This document shows, one piece after another, positions 16,322 to 25,162 of a stretch of DNA of 64,000 bases (position 1 is the stretch's first letter; every line of letters begins with the position of its first letter). The stretch is from CBDCWA01 sp965223255. Its GTDB lineage: Bacteria; Pseudomonadota; Alphaproteobacteria; Rhizobiales; Hyphomicrobiaceae. The notes beneath the pieces are model-generated. The model did not search any database, was not told where the DNA came from, and saw only the letters and a program-made list of their open reading frames with translations. Location of the stretch: positions 558,001 to 622,000 of the forward strand of contig CBDCWA010000003.1 in NCBI GenBank assembly GCA_965223255.1, given 5' to 3'. A program made the translations under genes and the position numbers.

Positions 16322-18046
16322 ATGGACGCCAAAAAGTTTGATAAGCGGAAATTGCCCAGCCGTCATGTGACGGAGGGCCCAGCGCGCGCACCACATCGGT
16401 CCTATTATCATGCCATGGGCCTGACCGACGAGGAGATCCACCGGCCATTTGTTGGTGTCGTCTCCTGCTGGAATGAAGCCGCCCCTTGCAACATTGCATT
16501 AATGCGCCAGGCGCAAGCGGCCAAGGCAGGTGTTAAACAGAGCGGTGGCACGCCGCGTGAATTCTGCACCATCACTGTCACAGATGGCATCGCGATGGGT
16601 CATCAGGGCATGAAGTCATCACTCGTCAGTCGCGAGGTCATTGCTGATTCCATCGAGTTGACGATGCGCGGTCATTGTTACGATTCGATGGTTGGGATTG
16701 CCGGTTGTGATAAGTCCTTGCCCGGCGTGATGATGGCGATGCTTCGCCTCAATGTACCATCCGTGTTCATGTACGGTGGTTCTATCAATCCAGGCCGCTA
16801 TAAGGGCCAGGACGTCACGGTTGTCGATGTGTTCGAAGCCGTAGGCAAACACAGTTCAGGTGAAATGAGCGACGCGGAATTGCATGATCTTGAATGCGTC
16901 GCCTGTCCCGGCGCAGGGGCGTGCGGTGGACAGTTTACGGCCAACACCATGGCGTGTGTGTCCGAAGCCCTTGGTTTGGCCTTACCGGGTTCAGCAGGAG
17001 CGCCTGCACCTGATGAGCGGCGCGACCATTACGCGACAGAAAGCGGCAAGACCGCCATGCGCATGCTAGCCGATGGTCTGCGCCCCCGCGAAATTGCTAG
17101 CCGCAAAGCTTTTGAAAATGCCGCGACCATTGTCGCCGCGACCGGCGGCTCCACCAATGCAGCATTGCATCTGCCGGCGATGGCAAATGAGGCCGGGATT
17201 GAATTCGATCTCTTCGATGTTGCAGAAATCTTCAAACGCACGCCCTATATCGCCGATCTCAAACCCGGCGGGAAGTACGTCGCCAAAGATGTTTACGAGA
17301 TCGGTGGTGTGCCGCAGATCCTGCGCGCTTTACTCGATGGTGGCTATCTCCACGAGGACTGCATAACGGTAACCGGCAAGACGATCGCGCAGAACCTTGA
17401 AGGCGTCGTCTTTAACCAAGACCAAAAAGTTGTTTATCCGGTCGCCACACCAATTTCCCCGACCGGTGGTGTTGTCGGGCTGAAGGGGAGCTTGGCGCCT
17501 GAAGGCGCGATCGTGAAAGTGGCCGGAATGAAATCACTTGTGTTCTCAGGACCGGCCCGCTGTTTCGACTGCGAGGAAGATGCCTTTGCAGCGGTTGAAG
17601 CAGATCGCATCCAGGCCGGAGATGTTATCGTCATTCGATATGAGGGTCCAAAAGGCGGGCCCGGAATGCGTGAGATGCTCTCGACGACCGCCGCGCTTTA
17701 TGGGCGTGGCTTGGGCGACCAGGTAGCCCTGATAACCGACGGCCGGTTTTCCGGCGCAACGCGCGGATTTTGTGTCGGCCACGTCGGCCCAGAAGCAGCC
17801 GTTGGCGGGCCAATCGGACTGATCGAGGATGGCGACATAATCAAGCTTGATGCGGTGCAAGGCATCCTGGATCACGATGTGCCAGAAGCAACGATCGCCG
17901 AGCGGCGAAAGCGCTGGAAACCACCACACAACCCTTATCAATCCGGTGCACTTAAAAAATTCGCCGATCAAGTAGGACCAGCACGTACAGGTGCAGTGAC
18001 TCACCCTGGAGCCAAAGCGGAAGATGTTTGTTATGCGGACATATAA
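16322..18046 (+). CDS. ilvD: dihydroxy-acid dehydratase
   Basis: A 574-residue enzyme that dehydrates 2,3-dihydroxy-isovalerate and -methylvalerate to the 2-keto acids, the third step of valine and isoleucine synthesis. The cysteines that bind the Fe-S cluster are visible in V-S-C-W-N-E, A-G-C-D-K-S-L-P-G and C-P-G-A-G-A-C-G-G-Q-F-T-A-N-T-M. The C-terminal G-R-F-S-G-A-T-R-G substrate motif is intact. The ribosome binding site before the ATG is weak. Its end overlaps the start of the Sel1-like gene, suggesting co-transcription. No other ilv gene is in the window. Confidence 0.97.
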   Translation: MDAKKFDKRKLPSRHVTEGPARAPHRSYYHAMGLTDEEIHRPFVGVVSCWNEAAPCNIALMRQAQAAKAGVKQSGGTPREFCTITVTDGIAMGHQGMKSSLVSREVIADSIELTMRGHCYDSMVGIAGCDKSLPGVMMAMLRLNVPSVFMYGGSINPGRYKGQDVTVVDVFEAVGKHSSGEMSDAELHDLECVACPGAGACGGQFTANTMACVSEALGLALPGSAGAPAPDERRDHYATESGKTAMRMLADGLRPREIASRKAFENAATIVAATGGSTNAALHLPAMANEAGIEFDLFDVAEIFKRTPYIADLKPGGKYVAKDVYEIGGVPQILRALLDGGYLHEDCITVTGKTIAQNLEGVVFNQDQKVVYPVATPISPTGGVVGLKGSLAPEGAIVKVAGMKSLVFSGPARCFDCEEDAFAAVEADRIQAGDVIVIRYEGPKGGPGMREMLSTTAALYGRGLGDQVALITDGRFSGATRGFCVGHVGPEAAVGGPIGLIEDGDIIKLDAVQGILDHDVPEATIAERRKRWKPPHNPYQSGALKKFADQVGPARTGAVTHPGAKAEDVCYADI

Positions 18047-19073
18047 AGCCTTCGTTGGGGGCGCATCGGGCCTATTGTGGGCAGCCTTTGTCGTTGCGTT
18101 GACTGCTGTTGCGGGTACGGCATCAGCAAGCGACAACTCAACGACAAAGATGCCGCCCCGCGTAGCCTATGCGGTTGGCGTCAACGCCTATCACGATCGC
18201 GACTGGAAACGGGCTATGACCACACTCACCAAAGCCTCCAAGCACGGTGTGTTGCTAGCGGATTTCTATCGCGCACGCATTTTTGCCGACCAAACAACCC
18301 AATATTTTGATCGCGTCAAGGCGTATCATCTCTACAAGAAACTGGCCCAGGCCCTGATAGATATCGACCCAGACCTTGATCCTCGCGTCCGCTTTGCCGG
18401 CCAAGCACTGACAGCCTTTGCACGTTACATAAAATCTGGCATTTCCGAGATCAGGCTGCCAGCCGACCCGCGCCGGGCGGTTGATTATTTCAATCATGCA
18501 GCCGCCTTCTTCCGCGACACAGATGCTGAGTTCGAGTTGGCCCGCATGCGTTTGTCAGGCGATGGTGTCGCGCACAATCCGCGGTTGGCGATTCACTTCC
18601 TCTCGCGTCTGGCCCGTGCTGGTCACCCTGGGGCGCAAGCCAAACTGGCTGACCTGTATTGGACCGGCAGCCATCGCCTGTGGCAAGGCGAACCGCAGGT
18701 GCAGCGCGACCCGCTGATGGCCTACACGCTAATTTCGATGGCAGTTCAAAACGCGCCTTATGCGGAGCGCATATGGATCGAGGATACCTACCAAAAGATC
18801 TTTTGTGGCACGTCCGACACCATCAGGCGTAATAGTAAGGCGAAGGTGGCAAGTTGGCAGAAGCGCTATCGCAGTGGTGTGCGTTTGGCTGCCCGTCCCG
18901 CATCGGCGAAAAAACGATTCGATCCACGTTTCATCAGGACTTGCAGCAACGGCCGGCCGGTCCCACTACAACCACTCAAAGATCCGGACCAGACAATTAA
19001 TCCGCCTCGCTCCCCATCGGCTGTCCCTGCAATGCACGGCGACATGACAGGCTCCGGCCAGAGCGATCAATAG
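18033..19073 (+). CDS. exported Sel1-repeat-like protein
   Basis: A 346-residue protein from the ATG at 18033, with GGAAG nine bases before it; the ATG at 18024 would touch that site. A signal peptide covers about residues 1-33 (A-G-T-A-S-A-S before the mature protein). The central part (about 45-240) contains helix-turn-helix repeats of Sel1/TPR character, such as A-E-F-E-L-A-R-M-R-L-S-G-D-G-V and A-Q-A-K-L-A-D-L-Y-W. The C-terminus is basic, then Pro/Ser-rich. Such proteins are periplasmic scaffolds. The overlap with ilvD is probably translational coupling rather than a shared pathway. Confidence 0.75.
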   Translation: MRTYKAFVGGASGLLWAAFVVALTAVAGTASASDNSTTKMPPRVAYAVGVNAYHDRDWKRAMTTLTKASKHGVLLADFYRARIFADQTTQYFDRVKAYHLYKKLAQALIDIDPDLDPRVRFAGQALTAFARYIKSGISEIRLPADPRRAVDYFNHAAAFFRDTDAEFELARMRLSGDGVAHNPRLAIHFLSRLARAGHPGAQAKLADLYWTGSHRLWQGEPQVQRDPLMAYTLISMAVQNAPYAERIWIEDTYQKIFCGTSDTIRRNSKAKVASWQKRYRSGVRLAARPASAKKRFDPRFIRTCSNGRPVPLQPLKDPDQTINPPRSPSAVPAMHGDMTGSGQSDQ

Positions 19074-19119
19074 AACACCTCGCTGTCATAGACCCTTTGG
19101 CAACCGGGTCTTGAGCGGA

Positions 19120-19902
19120 TCAAAACGAGAATTCTGCCCACACCGGTGCGTGATCCGAAGGCTTCTCCCAAGCCCTGGTCATCTTATCGACATCGGAGGC
19201 CTGCAGCCTGTCGGCGGCGTCGGGTGACAACAGAAGATGATCAATACGTATTCCATCGTTCTTCTGCCAGGCACCGCGTTGATAGTCCCAAAACGAAAAC
19301 ACATCCTTGCCTGGCTGACAACTTCTCAGCGCATCTGTCAGTCCGAGCGCCAATAGCCGCCTAAAGGCCGCCCGACTTTCGGGCTGATAAAGCGCATCCT
19401 CAAGCCAAGCCTCGGGACGCTTGGCATCGACGGGTTCGGGAATGATGTTGTAATCACCCGCCAACACCAACGGCTCTTCCAGCTCCAAGCGGGCTTTGAC
19501 ATGGCGCTCAAAACGCTCAAGCCACGCAAGCTTATAGGTAAACTTTTCACTCCCCAGCGGATTGCCGTTCGGCATATAAATCGAGGCGACCCTAACGATG
19601 CCTTCCGCCGCCGTGATTACGGCTTCGATATAGCGCGCCTGAATATCCTCGTCATCGCCCGGTAGACCGCGTTCGACATCTTCGATTGTGAATTTCGACA
19701 AAATCGCAACGCCATTGAAGCTCTTCTGACCATGCGTGACGACATTGTAGCCCAGCGACTCAATATCCTCGCGCGGAAAACCCTCGTCGACGCTCTTGAT
19801 CTCTTGCAGGCAAGCAACATCGGGTGCAGTTTCCTGCAACCAGGTTTTTAGCCCCTCAAGCCGCGCCTTTATCCCGTTGATATTCCATGTCGCAATTCTC
19901 AT
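19120..19902 (-). CDS. xth: exodeoxyribonuclease III
   Basis: A 260-residue Mg-dependent AP endonuclease and 3'-5' exonuclease of base excision repair. Family motifs are all present: W-N-I-N-G-I at the start, C-L-Q-E-I-K with the metal-binding Glu, G-D-Y-N-I-I-P, R-I-D-H-L-L-L and the catalytic S-D-H-A-P-V near the end. Length is standard. It runs in the same direction as the Fe-S protein gene 61 bp upstream, a common alphaproteobacterial pairing. Confidence 0.97.
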   Translation of the reverse strand: MRIATWNINGIKARLEGLKTWLQETAPDVACLQEIKSVDEGFPREDIESLGYNVVTHGQKSFNGVAILSKFTIEDVERGLPGDDEDIQARYIEAVITAAEGIVRVASIYMPNGNPLGSEKFTYKLAWLERFERHVKARLELEEPLVLAGDYNIIPEPVDAKRPEAWLEDALYQPESRAAFRRLLALGLTDALRSCQPGKDVFSFWDYQRGAWQKNDGIRIDHLLLSPDAADRLQASDVDKMTRAWEKPSDHAPVWAEFSF

Positions 19903-19963
19903 CGGCCCACCGGTCGAAAACCCTCGGACTGCAAGCGTCAGCGCAATTCACGCGTCGTCTCGC

Positions 19964-20293
19964 CTAAATAGAAAAACTCGTCCCACAACCGCACGAGGCA
20001 ACCGCGTTAGGATTGTCGACCCGAAAACTGGCACCCGCCAATTCATCGAAAAAATCCACCTCCGACCCAGCCAGGTACAACAAGGACATTTGATCGATGA
20101 CCAATCGCGCTCCATTGCATTCGACGATGGTATCCTCACCGGCCGCCTTCTCTACCAGTTCAAAGCGGTATTGAAACCCGGAGCAACCACCTCCGTCGAC
20201 GCTGACCCGGAGCATCGCAGGTTTGCCGTCCGCCTCAGTGATCGCCTTGATGCGTTCGGCCGCCCGTTCGCTGAGTATCACTGCATTCGTCAT
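19964..20293 (-). CDS. erpA: A-type iron-sulfur carrier protein (ErpA/IscA-like)
   Basis: A 109-residue HesB/IscA-family protein that receives and inserts Fe-S clusters into target enzymes. The three conserved cysteines are Cys37 (G-G-G-C-S-G-F), Cys101 and Cys103 (S-C-G-C-G). I start at the ATG at 20293, giving M-T-N-A-V-I-L-S; the longer frame upstream lacks family similarity. ErpA, IscA and SufA cannot be separated with certainty by eye. The location between xth and dgt favours the erpA orthologue. Confidence 0.92.
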   Translation of the reverse strand: MTNAVILSERAAERIKAITEADGKPAMLRVSVDGGGCSGFQYRFELVEKAAGEDTIVECNGARLVIDQMSLLYLAGSEVDFFDELAGASFRVDNPNAVASCGCGTSFSI

Positions 20294-20602
20294 AATGCTC
20301 CAATGCCTCTCATAGACCCTGCCAACGTCGTAACAGCCACGTTGGGCCATATCGTGCTCGCAAAACCTCAACAATAACAGTGAGCAGAACTTACTGCTAT
20401 TTGCCAAGTCCATTTGGGCCAAAAGACCCCGGGTGAACACACTAGGAACATAAGAACCAACCGCGCGAAGTCAAATGATTGTCTTTACCACCGAATTCCC
20501 GCCGCGCGACAGGGCCAATACGGCAACAGGCAACGCCACCAATGCTACAGAATCAAAATAAGGTATACATGCCAACAAGGGGTGATAGAAGCACGGCCTG
20601 CC
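20294..20602. other. 309-bp divergent promoter gap between erpA and dgt
   Basis: It must hold the promoters of two divergent transcription units. I see no clear binding motif and no small gene. Confidence 0.5.
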
Positions 20603-21829
20603 ATGACCACATATGGTGAACAACTGGCTCCTGGTGAGCGACGGATCGGCTGTTATGCAGCAAGCGCCGTGCCGTCACGCGGGCGCGTATATCCCGAGGC
20701 AAGGTGTCCGATGCGCAATGAGGTCCAGCGCGATCGCGACCGGATTCTTCACTCAACCGCCTTCAGACGTCTCATATACAAGACGCAGATGTTCGTCTTT
20801 CACGAGGGCGATCACTATCGCACCCGCCTGACCCACTCGATAGAAGTTGCCCAAATCGCGCGCGCCGTGGCCCGTCAGTTGCAGCTGGATGAGGATCTGG
20901 CGGAAGCCTTGGCCCTCGCCCACGATCTTGGCCATCCTCCATTCGGCCATGCTGGCGAAAGGGCCCTCAATCGGATCGTCCGCGCCTGCGGCGGCTTCGA
21001 CCACAATGTCCAGAGCTTTCGCATTGTGACAGCCCTCGAACGAAAATACCCCGACTTTGATGGTCTCAACCTGTGCTGGGAAACGCTCGAGGGTCTTATC
21101 AAGCATAACGGCCCGGCCCCCCCTCCGACGAGTGCAGCTGGCAAACTCATGCACCGGGCTCTGCGTCACTTTCAGAGCCAAATGGATTTGGCGCTTGGCG
21201 AGCATCCTTCCGCCGAGGCGCAAGTCGCTGCCTTGGCGGATGATATCGCTTGGATGACCCACGATATTGATGACGGACTGCGCGCCGGATTGATCAGTAT
21301 CGAGGATATGACCGACGTCACGCTGACAGCTCAAATCCTGGCGAATGCATCACCGTCGACGGGCGGCGATACCCGCATTACGGTGCGCAGGGAGCGCCGC
21401 ACTTATGAGGTTGTACGCCAACTCATAACCGTCCTGATTGCTGACCTGGTCGCAACCTCGCGCGCCAACTTGCAGAAGCTTGCACCACAAACGCCGGCAG
21501 ATATTCGCAAAGCAGGTTACAGTGTCGCCCGTTTTTCACCGGAGCTTTGGGCGCAAATGCAAGACTTACGCAAATTCCTGTTTGCGCGCCTTTATCGCCA
21601 CCCGTGGGTGGTGAAAGTCATGACCAATGCAGAAGCCATCGTAGAGGATCTCGTCGTCCATTATTGTGCGCACCCCGAGACCCTACCCGAAACCTGGGCC
21701 GAAGCCGCTCGAGAATTGAACGACTTAAAACAGATGCGATTGGTAGCAGATTTCGTAGCAGGCATGACCGATCGTTACGCCATCGAAGACCATCGCCGAT
21801 TGTTTGACGCTACCCCGGAATTGCTTTAA
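20603..21829 (+). CDS. dgt: deoxyguanosinetriphosphate triphosphohydrolase-like HD protein
   Basis: A 408-residue HD-domain phosphohydrolase, starting at the ATG at 20603 (M-T-T-Y-G-E-Q-L-A-P-G-E-R); an in-frame extension to 20414 is not family-like. Key residues are H-S-I-E-V (first His), H-D-L-G-H-P-P-F-G-H (HD pair) and D-D-I-A-W-M-T-H-D-I-D-D (last metal Asp). Family members hydrolyse dGTP or other dNTPs to nucleosides and triphosphate, controlling nucleotide pools. This is the short type common in Alphaproteobacteria. argS follows 83 bp downstream. Confidence 0.95.
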   Translation: MTTYGEQLAPGERRIGCYAASAVPSRGRVYPEARCPMRNEVQRDRDRILHSTAFRRLIYKTQMFVFHEGDHYRTRLTHSIEVAQIARAVARQLQLDEDLAEALALAHDLGHPPFGHAGERALNRIVRACGGFDHNVQSFRIVTALERKYPDFDGLNLCWETLEGLIKHNGPAPPPTSAAGKLMHRALRHFQSQMDLALGEHPSAEAQVAALADDIAWMTHDIDDGLRAGLISIEDMTDVTLTAQILANASPSTGGDTRITVRRERRTYEVVRQLITVLIADLVATSRANLQKLAPQTPADIRKAGYSVARFSPELWAQMQDLRKFLFARLYRHPWVVKVMTNAEAIVEDLVVHYCAHPETLPETWAEAARELNDLKQMRLVADFVAGMTDRYAIEDHRRLFDATPELL

Positions 21830-21850
21830 CTGCGGAGGCCGCTTTCACCC

Positions 21851-21916
21851 ATGAGCGACAATAGGCCTGTTGTAAGGCGGGTAGGCCAAGCAAGCGCGAT
21901 AGGGCAATCCACATGA
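21851..21916 (+). CDS. possible 21-residue leader peptide overlapping argS
   Basis: ATG at 21851 follows GGAGG (21834-21838) by 12 bases. It runs 21 codons to a TGA that overlaps the argS start codon in the ATGA pattern. Three of the 21 codons are arginine, AGG, AGG and CGG, all rare in this genome style, the last two adjacent. Translation into the ATGA overlap would couple argS translation to this peptide. This is an inference from layout; the long spacing to GGAGG is a weakness. Confidence 0.3.
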   Translation: MSDNRPVVRRVGQASAIGQST

Positions 21917-23673
21917 ATATTTTTGCTGAAATGGAGCGCCACATAGCCGATGCGCTCCAAACCTTACACCAGAGCGGTCAACTGACCCTGAACCCTTCCG
22001 AAGTGCGCATAGAGGTCGAGACGCCAAGGGATCCCAAACACGGCGATCTGGCCTGCAACGTCGCAATGGTTATGGCCAAAAAAGCTGGCGTTAAAGCCCG
22101 TGATTTGGCGACTTTGATTGCCGACGCCCTTATCGAAGATCCAATTGTCTCAAGCGTCGAAGTCGCCGGGCCAGGCTTCCTCAATATCACGCTTGCCCCC
22201 GATGTTTATCCCGACGTCATCCGCGCCGCCCTGGCACTAGGCGCGAACTACGGCCGCAGTACCGTCGGCCAAAACATCAAGGTCAATCTTGAATATGTGT
22301 CAGCCAATCCGACGGGTCCGATGCACGTCGGCCATTGCCGCGGTGCCGTTTATGGTGACGCTCTTGCAAATCTACTGGCGTTCGCCGGCCATGACGTGAC
22401 CCGCGAATATTATATCAACGATGCCGGTGCCCAGGTCGACGTTCTCGCTAGGTCTGCCTATCTGCGTTACCGCGAGGCGCTGGGGGAGGATATCGGTGAG
22501 ATCCCCGACGGCTTGTATCCAGGCGAGTATCTCAAGAGCGTTGGTCAGTCGTTGGTTCAAGAGCATCAAGACGCGTTACGCGATCGACCGGAACACGAGT
22601 GGTTGCCGATCATTCGCAACTCCGCGATAGCGGCGATGCTCGAGATGATCAAATCTGACCTATCAGCACTCAACATCCATCACGATGTGTTTTTCTCGGA
22701 ATCTTCTTTGCGCGCTGGAAATCGCGACGAGGTTGCCGCGACCATGGATCTCCTCAGAGCGAAGAACCTGTTGTACGAGGGCCGGCTTGAGCGGCCGAAG
22801 GGGCATGACGACGATGAATGGGAAGATCGGGTTCAGACGCTCTTCCGGTCGACCGATTTTGGCGATGACACCGACCGCGCATTAATCAAGTCGGACCAGA
22901 GTTACACCTATTTCGCAGCCGACATTGCCTATCATCACAACAAGATCTGCCGCGGGTTTGATCACCTCATCAACGTGTTTGGCGCCGATCATGTCGGCTA
23001 CATTCCGCGCATGAAGGCGGCGGTGGCAGCGCTGGCCGATCGGCCATTGGCCTTCGATATTGAGGTATGCCAATTGGTCAAACTCTTCCGGGCAGGCGAG
23101 CCGGTCCGCATGTCCAAGCGCGCCGGCACTTTTGTCACCCTGCGTGACGTTGTTGATGAGGTCGGCTCCGATGCCGTCCGCTTCATGATGCTCTATCGCA
23201 AGAACGACGCGCCATTAGACTTCGATATGGCCAAAGTTATCGAGCGGGCAAAAGAAAATCCGGTTTATTACGTGCAATATGCTCATGCCCGAGCGGCATC
23301 CGTTTTTCGCACGGCAGCTGAAACGAGCGCGGCTCTCGCGCCCGGCAGTGCAGTGTTGCAGCGAGCCGATCTCAGCCTGTTGACCGACGACGGCGAGCGC
23401 GATCTGATGCGCCGCATTGCGCAGTTCCCAAGGTTAATCGAGGGGGCAGCCCTGGCCCACGAGCCACACCGTATTGCCTTTTACCTGTACGATTTGGCAT
23501 CGATCTTTCACCAGCAATGGACGAAAGGCTATGATTCGCCACAATTGCGCTTTATTTGCCCAGATGAGGAGGAAACGAGCGCCGCACGTCTGGTATTGAT
23601 CTCCGCTATCCAACAAGTTGTGGGGGTTGGATTAAATATTCTAGGTGTGCACGCGCCCGACGAGATGCGTTAG
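21913..23673 (+). CDS. argS: arginyl-tRNA synthetase
   Basis: A 586-residue class I synthetase for tRNA-Arg. The HIGH motif is H-V-G-H at residues 138-141 in P-T-G-P-M-H-V-G-H. The KMSKS position reads R-M-S-K-R near residue 400. An N-terminal Arg-specific domain (1-115) and a C-terminal anticodon-binding helical domain (ending H-A-P-D-E-M-R) are complete. No strong ribosome site lies directly before its ATG; a preceding 21-codon frame with an ATGA overlap could supply coupling. The SPOR gene follows 43 bp downstream. Confidence 0.97.
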   Translation: MNIFAEMERHIADALQTLHQSGQLTLNPSEVRIEVETPRDPKHGDLACNVAMVMAKKAGVKARDLATLIADALIEDPIVSSVEVAGPGFLNITLAPDVYPDVIRAALALGANYGRSTVGQNIKVNLEYVSANPTGPMHVGHCRGAVYGDALANLLAFAGHDVTREYYINDAGAQVDVLARSAYLRYREALGEDIGEIPDGLYPGEYLKSVGQSLVQEHQDALRDRPEHEWLPIIRNSAIAAMLEMIKSDLSALNIHHDVFFSESSLRAGNRDEVAATMDLLRAKNLLYEGRLERPKGHDDDEWEDRVQTLFRSTDFGDDTDRALIKSDQSYTYFAADIAYHHNKICRGFDHLINVFGADHVGYIPRMKAAVAALADRPLAFDIEVCQLVKLFRAGEPVRMSKRAGTFVTLRDVVDEVGSDAVRFMMLYRKNDAPLDFDMAKVIERAKENPVYYVQYAHARAASVFRTAAETSAALAPGSAVLQRADLSLLTDDGERDLMRRIAQFPRLIEGAALAHEPHRIAFYLYDLASIFHQQWTKGYDSPQLRFICPDEEETSAARLVLISAIQQVVGVGLNILGVHAPDEMR

Positions 23674-23716
23674 AATACTGATTCTAAAGTGTGGGGATCA
23701 AAAAAAGGGTGGATGA

Positions 23717-25162
23717 ATGTCCCGGTCGCAACCTCCCAGGCAAACAGGACGCCAACTCAACTGGGGCGGACAGCGAACCCTGCCGCCAACCGGTGCACCG
23801 ACGCAGCCTGGCCAGCGGGCGCCTGAGCCACAGTTTGGCAATGCAGGGGGCTACAACTATCCCGATCAAAGTCTACCTCCGCATTTCCAGCCTGAGCAGG
23901 ATCGTCTGGCTTATCCGAATAGCTATGATCAAACAGCTGGCGGCCAATATCAGCAAGCCGACCCCTATCTATATGGCGGAACTGACGCCTCCCAATCATA
24001 CGACTTCAACAACTACGGCGCCGGCCAGTCCCAACCCGGCTTCGGAAATCACCAGTCGCCGCACGAACCCCACCTCGATAATCGCTTCGACAATCGCCCG
24101 CATGGCGGCGGCTATTATGACGATGGCCTGTTTCAGGGCCAGCAGGAACGCTTTAATGCCGGCCCGTTACCGACCGGCCACGAAGAAGACGACGAATATT
24201 ACTACGATGATGATGAGCCAGGCACCGGCAACCGTGTTTGGTTATTGACTGCCGCCCTCATAGGCTCGATTGCCGTCGGCGGTGGCTTGGCGTACGCCTA
24301 CAAGAGTTATATTGGCGCCGACGGCAAAGGCGCCGCCCCGATCGTGCGTGCAGATGCCGGCCCCGCACGACAAGCACCCGCCGATAGCGGTGGCCGCAAG
24401 GTTGGCGGCACGGACAGCAAGCTCCTTGGTCGTCTCGGCGGCGGCGGTGCGGGCAAACTCAAGGCTGCACCGACAGCCCAGGCCGACGCCAACGGCGTGC
24501 GCAAGGTCAAGACGTTTGTCGTCGGTGGAAACAACGCAAAAAAGTCGTCCGCGTCATCCTCCAACGCCGACGCTGATACCGCAATCCCTGGTTTCGTAAT
24601 CGACAACCAATTCAGTGGTGGTGCCAGCGAGTCAGAGCCCAAGAAGACAGCGCCGAAACCGCAAAGCAATCCGCCAGCCGGACGACCGCGCATCAGCGTT
24701 GCCCGCATCATTACCGTGCCCCCGGATGCCCCCGGCAAAGCGTCGAAGCCGGCTGCTAAACCCCAACCCAAGGCCAAGGCAGCGCCCAAACCAAAACCCA
24801 AAAAGAAGGTTGCGCGATTGGCCACGAAACCCGCGGTGTCCAAACCACGCCCGAAACCAAAATCGAAAGCGCCCGCCGCTTCTGGAACCACCCTCGGTTA
24901 TGTCGCCGTTGTCTCTTCCAAGGGAAGCCGCATCGCTGCCTTGCGTGCCTTCGCTGACCTTCAGCAGAAATACGCCTCGGTCTTGTCCGGCAAGATACCG
25001 GATGTCCAAAGATCAGATCAAAGTGCGCGCGGCCTTGGCATCGTCTATAGATCGGTTATCGGTCCGGCAGGCTCCCGCCAATCCGCCTATGCTGTTTGTC
25101 GCAAACTCAAGGCTGCCGGCCACAAAGGGTGCTGGGTCACCTCCTATCAACGGCAACGCTAA
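23717..25162 (+). CDS. SPOR-domain inner-membrane protein
   Basis: A 481-residue bitopic protein. A cytoplasmic Gln/Gly/Tyr/Asp-rich low-complexity segment covers about residues 1-170. One membrane helix (V-W-L-L-T-A-A-L-I-G-S, about 175-197) follows. A long periplasmic linker that becomes very Lys/Pro/Ala-rich covers about 210-390, and a C-terminal SPOR domain about 392-481. SPOR domains bind glycan strands stripped of stem peptides and mark division sites. The arginyl-tRNA synthetase and nagZ neighbours match the alphaproteobacterial order. Its stop overlaps the nagZ start (TAATG), implying coupled translation. Confidence 0.93.
   Translation: MSRSQPPRQTGRQLNWGGQRTLPPTGAPTQPGQRAPEPQFGNAGGYNYPDQSLPPHFQPEQDRLAYPNSYDQTAGGQYQQADPYLYGGTDASQSYDFNNYGAGQSQPGFGNHQSPHEPHLDNRFDNRPHGGGYYDDGLFQGQQERFNAGPLPTGHEEDDEYYYDDDEPGTGNRVWLLTAALIGSIAVGGGLAYAYKSYIGADGKGAAPIVRADAGPARQAPADSGGRKVGGTDSKLLGRLGGGGAGKLKAAPTAQADANGVRKVKTFVVGGNNAKKSSASSSNADADTAIPGFVIDNQFSGGASESEPKKTAPKPQSNPPAGRPRISVARIITVPPDAPGKASKPAAKPQPKAKAAPKPKPKKKVARLATKPAVSKPRPKPKSKAPAASGTTLGYVAVVSSKGSRIAALRAFADLQQKYASVLSGKIPDVQRSDQSARGLGIVYRSVIGPAGSRQSAYAVCRKLKAAGHKGCWVTSYQRQR

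Noticed and set aside
19964..20440. 158-residue version of the ErpA-type protein
   Set aside because: The first 49 residues are unlike the family and lie in the divergent promoter gap; the ATG at 20293 gives the standard length.
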